Assembly (NCBI GenBank): GCA_023437755.1
Contig: JAEZFJ010000373.1
Span: 1 to 8,554 of the forward strand
Reading direction: 5' to 3'
Origin: Pseudomonadota bacterium
Lineage (GTDB): Bacteria; Pseudomonadota; Alphaproteobacteria; Rhizobiales; Devosiaceae
Length of the DNA: 8,554 nt
Below the pieces are notes generated by a model that did not search any database, was not told the origin of the DNA, and was given only the letters and a program-made list of their open reading frames with translations. Within the stretch, counting starts at the first letter, position 1, and each line of letters starts with the position of its first letter. Below, one piece after another: positions 6,964 to 8,554 of the stretch. Both the position numbers and the translations under genes were made by a program.

Positions 6964-6969
6964 CAAACG

Positions 6970-7230
6970 ATGAGCGAATCCAAAACCACCACGGATCACG
7001 ACGAAATCCGCAAATGGGCAGAGGGTCGTGACGGCCACCCAGCCATGGTCGACACCAAGGGCGAGGGCGGCATCCTGCGCATCGATTTCGGTGAACCCGA
7101 GGACTCGCTGAAGCAGATTTCCTGGGAGGAGTTCTTCGAGGTCTTCGACAAGAACAAGCTGGCCTTCCTGTATCAGGACAAGACCAAGGATGGCGGCAAG
7201 AGCCGCTTCAACAAGTTCGTCGAACGCTGA
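6970..7230 (+). CDS. Conserved small protein of unknown function (86 residues)
   Basis: An 86-residue acidic, probably cytoplasmic protein with no signal peptide, membrane segment or cysteine. The N-terminus TTTDHDEIRKWAEGRDGHPA (6-25) suggests a short helix followed by a small beta segment with GILRIDF (34-40). WEEFFEVFDKNKLAFLYQDK (52-71) follows, then a basic tail KSRFNKFVER. I recall this pattern (DHxxIxxWxExRxGxPA ... LRIDF ... ISWxEFFxxFDxxxLAFLYQ) as a widespread small family in Alphaproteobacteria without a demonstrated function; some database entries carry enzyme names that such a short protein cannot justify. It is the first plus-strand gene, 12 bases before the dehydrogenase, with a good ribosome binding site. 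A regulatory or accessory role is possible but unsupported. Confidence 0.85.
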   Translation: MSESKTTTDHDEIRKWAEGRDGHPAMVDTKGEGGILRIDFGEPEDSLKQISWEEFFEVFDKNKLAFLYQDKTKDGGKSRFNKFVER

Positions 7231-7242
7231 TCGGGGGCGATC

Positions 7243-8226
7243 ATGAACTATGTTGTGGCGCCAACCGGCGTGATGTCCGCAGCCGTGGTGACCGGTCCGG
7301 GCGAAATGGTTGTCGAGTCGCACCCGGTCCCGGAGCCCGGCCCCGGCCAGGTCCGGGTCAAGCTGGAGGGTTGCGGCGTCTGCGCTTCCAATCTCACCCC
7401 TTGGGCGGGCCCCGAATGGATGAAGTTCCCGACCGAACCCGGCGGCCTCGGCCATGAAGGCTGGGGTTTGGTCGATGCCGTGGGCGATGGTGTGACCAAT
7501 CTCGAAATCGGTGACCGTGTCGCCGCCCTTTCCTATCACAGCTACGCCACGCATGACGTGGCGGAGGCCACTGCCGTGGTGAAGCTGCCGCCGGAACTCG
7601 ATGGCGTCCCTTTCCCCGGCGAGCCGCTTGGCTGCGCCATGAACATCTTCAAGCGCTCGGCGATCAAGGCGGGCGACACCGTCGCTATTGTGGGCATCGG
7701 CTTTCTGGGGGCGCTGCTGATCCAGCTCGCTCGCGGCGCCGGTGCCCGGGTCATCGCAATCGCCCGCCGCCATACGGCACTCGACCTCGCCAGCGAACTC
7801 GACGCCGAAACCATCGCCATGGACGATCACTGGCGGATCATCGAAGAGGTCAAGCAGAAGACCGGCGACGTGTTCTGCGATGTGGTCATCGAAGCCGTCG
7901 GCAAGCAGTGGCCGCTGGACCTTGCCGCAGAGCTCACCAGGGAACATGGGCGGCTGGTGATTGCCGGCTACCACCAGGACGGTCCGCGTCAGGTCAACAT
8001 GCAGATGTGGAACTGGCGCGGCCTCGATGTGATCAACGCTCATGAGCGCGAGCAGGCTGTCTACATCCAGGGCATCCGCGACGCGGTCGAGGCGGTGAAG
8101 GACGGGCGGCTCGATCCGTCGCCGCTCTACACCCACACCTACTCACTGGAACAGCTCGGCGACGCGCTCAACGCCACGCGTGACCGACCCGAGGGCTTCC
8201 TCAAGGCACTGGTTACCTACCCATGA
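7243..8226 (+). CDS. Zinc-type medium-chain dehydrogenase (alcohol/polyol dehydrogenase family)
   Basis: A 327-residue MDR-superfamily oxidoreductase with an N-terminal GroES-like catalytic domain and a Rossmann domain. Likely catalytic zinc ligands are C47 (GCGVCASN, 43-50), H71/E72 (GHEGWG, 70-75) and C131 (EPLGCAMN). The cofactor loop is VGIGFLG (150-156), with basic residues R175/R176 after the second strand (IAIARRH), which may favour NADPH. The four-cysteine structural zinc lobe usual after residue ~90 is absent (GDRVAALSYHSYATHD, 90-105). This explains its shortness against ~340-380 residues for classical members. The start ATG 7243 has GGGGGCG just upstream, twelve bases after the small gene's stop; an internal ATG at 7273 lacks one. 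The stop overlaps the next start as ATGA. The substrate, alcohol or sugar polyol, is unknown. Confidence 0.9.
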   Translation: MNYVVAPTGVMSAAVVTGPGEMVVESHPVPEPGPGQVRVKLEGCGVCASNLTPWAGPEWMKFPTEPGGLGHEGWGLVDAVGDGVTNLEIGDRVAALSYHSYATHDVAEATAVVKLPPELDGVPFPGEPLGCAMNIFKRSAIKAGDTVAIVGIGFLGALLIQLARGAGARVIAIARRHTALDLASELDAETIAMDDHWRIIEEVKQKTGDVFCDVVIEAVGKQWPLDLAAELTREHGRLVIAGYHQDGPRQVNMQMWNWRGLDVINAHEREQAVYIQGIRDAVEAVKDGRLDPSPLYTHTYSLEQLGDALNATRDRPEGFLKALVTYP

Positions 8227-8554
8227 GCGGAGCAACACAGCAGAAACCGGCGGCTGCATCGCGGCCGCGGGTGGGTTTCCTTGGAACCGGACGCATCGGC
8301 CTTTACCGCATGCAGTCGCTGGCCGATACCGGCCTGATCGAGGCGGCGGTGATTGCCGACCCCTCTCCGGAGATGCGGGAGGCCGCGCTGAAGATCGCGC
8401 CGGAGGCAGAGGTCGCCAGCTCGCTCGATGACCTGCTTTCCGCCGGGCTCGACGCGATCGTCATCGCCACGCCAAGTGCGCTTCATGCCGAGCAGTCGAT
8501 CGCCGCCTTTGAGGCGGGCCTCGCCGTCTTCTGCCAGAAACCGCTGGGACGGAC
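8223..8554 (+). CDS. Gfo/Idh/MocA-family oxidoreductase, N-terminal part (runs off the right edge)
   Basis: The first 110 residues of a protein that should be about 330-380 long. It is an NAD(P)-dependent dehydrogenase of the glucose-fructose oxidoreductase / inositol dehydrogenase / MocA family, typically acting on sugars, inositols or sugar nucleotides. After a 15-residue extension rich in Q, A and P it shows RVGFLGTGRIGLYRMQSLAD (16-35) with G21-x-G23-x-x-G26, IADPSPEM (44-51), the family segment IATPSALHAE (81-90), and VFCQKPLGR (102-110). The usual EKP triad appears as QKP, with the key lysine K106 kept. ATG 8223 overlaps the dehydrogenase stop by ATGA; no clear Shine-Dalgarno is present, so coupling is likely. 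The C-terminal substrate domain is outside the window. Confidence 0.9.
   Translation, partial: MSGATQQKPAAASRPRVGFLGTGRIGLYRMQSLADTGLIEAAVIADPSPEMREAALKIAPEAEVASSLDDLLSAGLDAIVIATPSALHAEQSIAAFEAGLAVFCQKPLGR

Larger units (their letters stand above)
6635..6969. promoter_or_regulatory. Divergent control region between the two operons
   Basis: This 335-base stretch holds no convincing gene and must contain the start signals for both divergent transcripts. It is GC-rich except around 6811-6828. It is crowded with inverted repeats at 6651-6662, 6660-6673, 6692-6716, 6717-6747, 6771-6791, 6792-6809, 6841-6889 and 6866-6877. The heptamer CCTGTTG occurs at 6717 and 6916, and inverted (CAACAGG) at 6741. 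CGTACC occurs three times, at 6863, 6912 and 6929. No clear -35 element of the TTGACA type was found for either direction. No terminator is needed here and none with a T-run was seen. The main short motifs are listed separately. Confidence 0.7.

Noticed and set aside
6823..8136. Minus-strand open frame of 437 codons opposite the dehydrogenase and the small gene.
   Set aside because: It spans two well-supported plus-strand genes and part of the spacer. Its translation is rich in H, R, G and D with no motif; a composition shadow.

Overview
The window is GC-rich DNA from what looks like an alphaproteobacterium, perhaps of the Hyphomicrobiales. The basis is GC-rich codon usage and the type of CgeB-like glycosyltransferases and small 86-residue protein it carries; the genus cannot be told from the sequence alone. 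No RNA genes, mobile elements, CRISPR arrays or phage genes were found.

Layout. Two gene sets diverge from one 335-base spacer (6635-6969). On the minus strand, reading from 6634 down past the left edge, six genes form a tight operon: an extended SDR epimerase like dTDP-L-rhamnose 4-epimerase, a second extended SDR like CDP-paratose/tyvelose 2-epimerase, a GT-B family 4 glycosyltransferase, and three consecutive CgeB-like glycosyltransferases. The last of these is open at the window edge. Four of its five junctions are 4-base ATGA stop/start overlaps and the fifth is an 8-base gap. On the plus strand, a conserved 86-residue protein of unknown function is followed by a zinc-type medium-chain dehydrogenase and the N-terminal third of a Gfo/Idh/MocA oxidoreductase, which also begins at an ATGA overlap.

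How the genes may work together. The minus-strand set reads as a glycan assembly module: two sugar-nucleotide-modifying enzymes feeding four glycosyltransferases. No polymerase, flippase, ABC transporter or early sugar-nucleotide synthesis gene lies in the window, so the product (surface polysaccharide, glycolipid or small glycoside) and the sugars are unknown. The plus-strand oxidoreductases may make or recycle a polyol or sugar precursor for the same product, but that rests only on the shared control region and enzyme class.

The most unusual points are the run of three divergent CgeB-like paralogues behind a GT4 enzyme, the pairing of two different deoxysugar-type epimerases, and a spacer crowded with inverted repeats, including a repeated CCTGTTG heptamer. 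Long open frames antisense to the genes are taken to be by-products of GC-rich codon usage.
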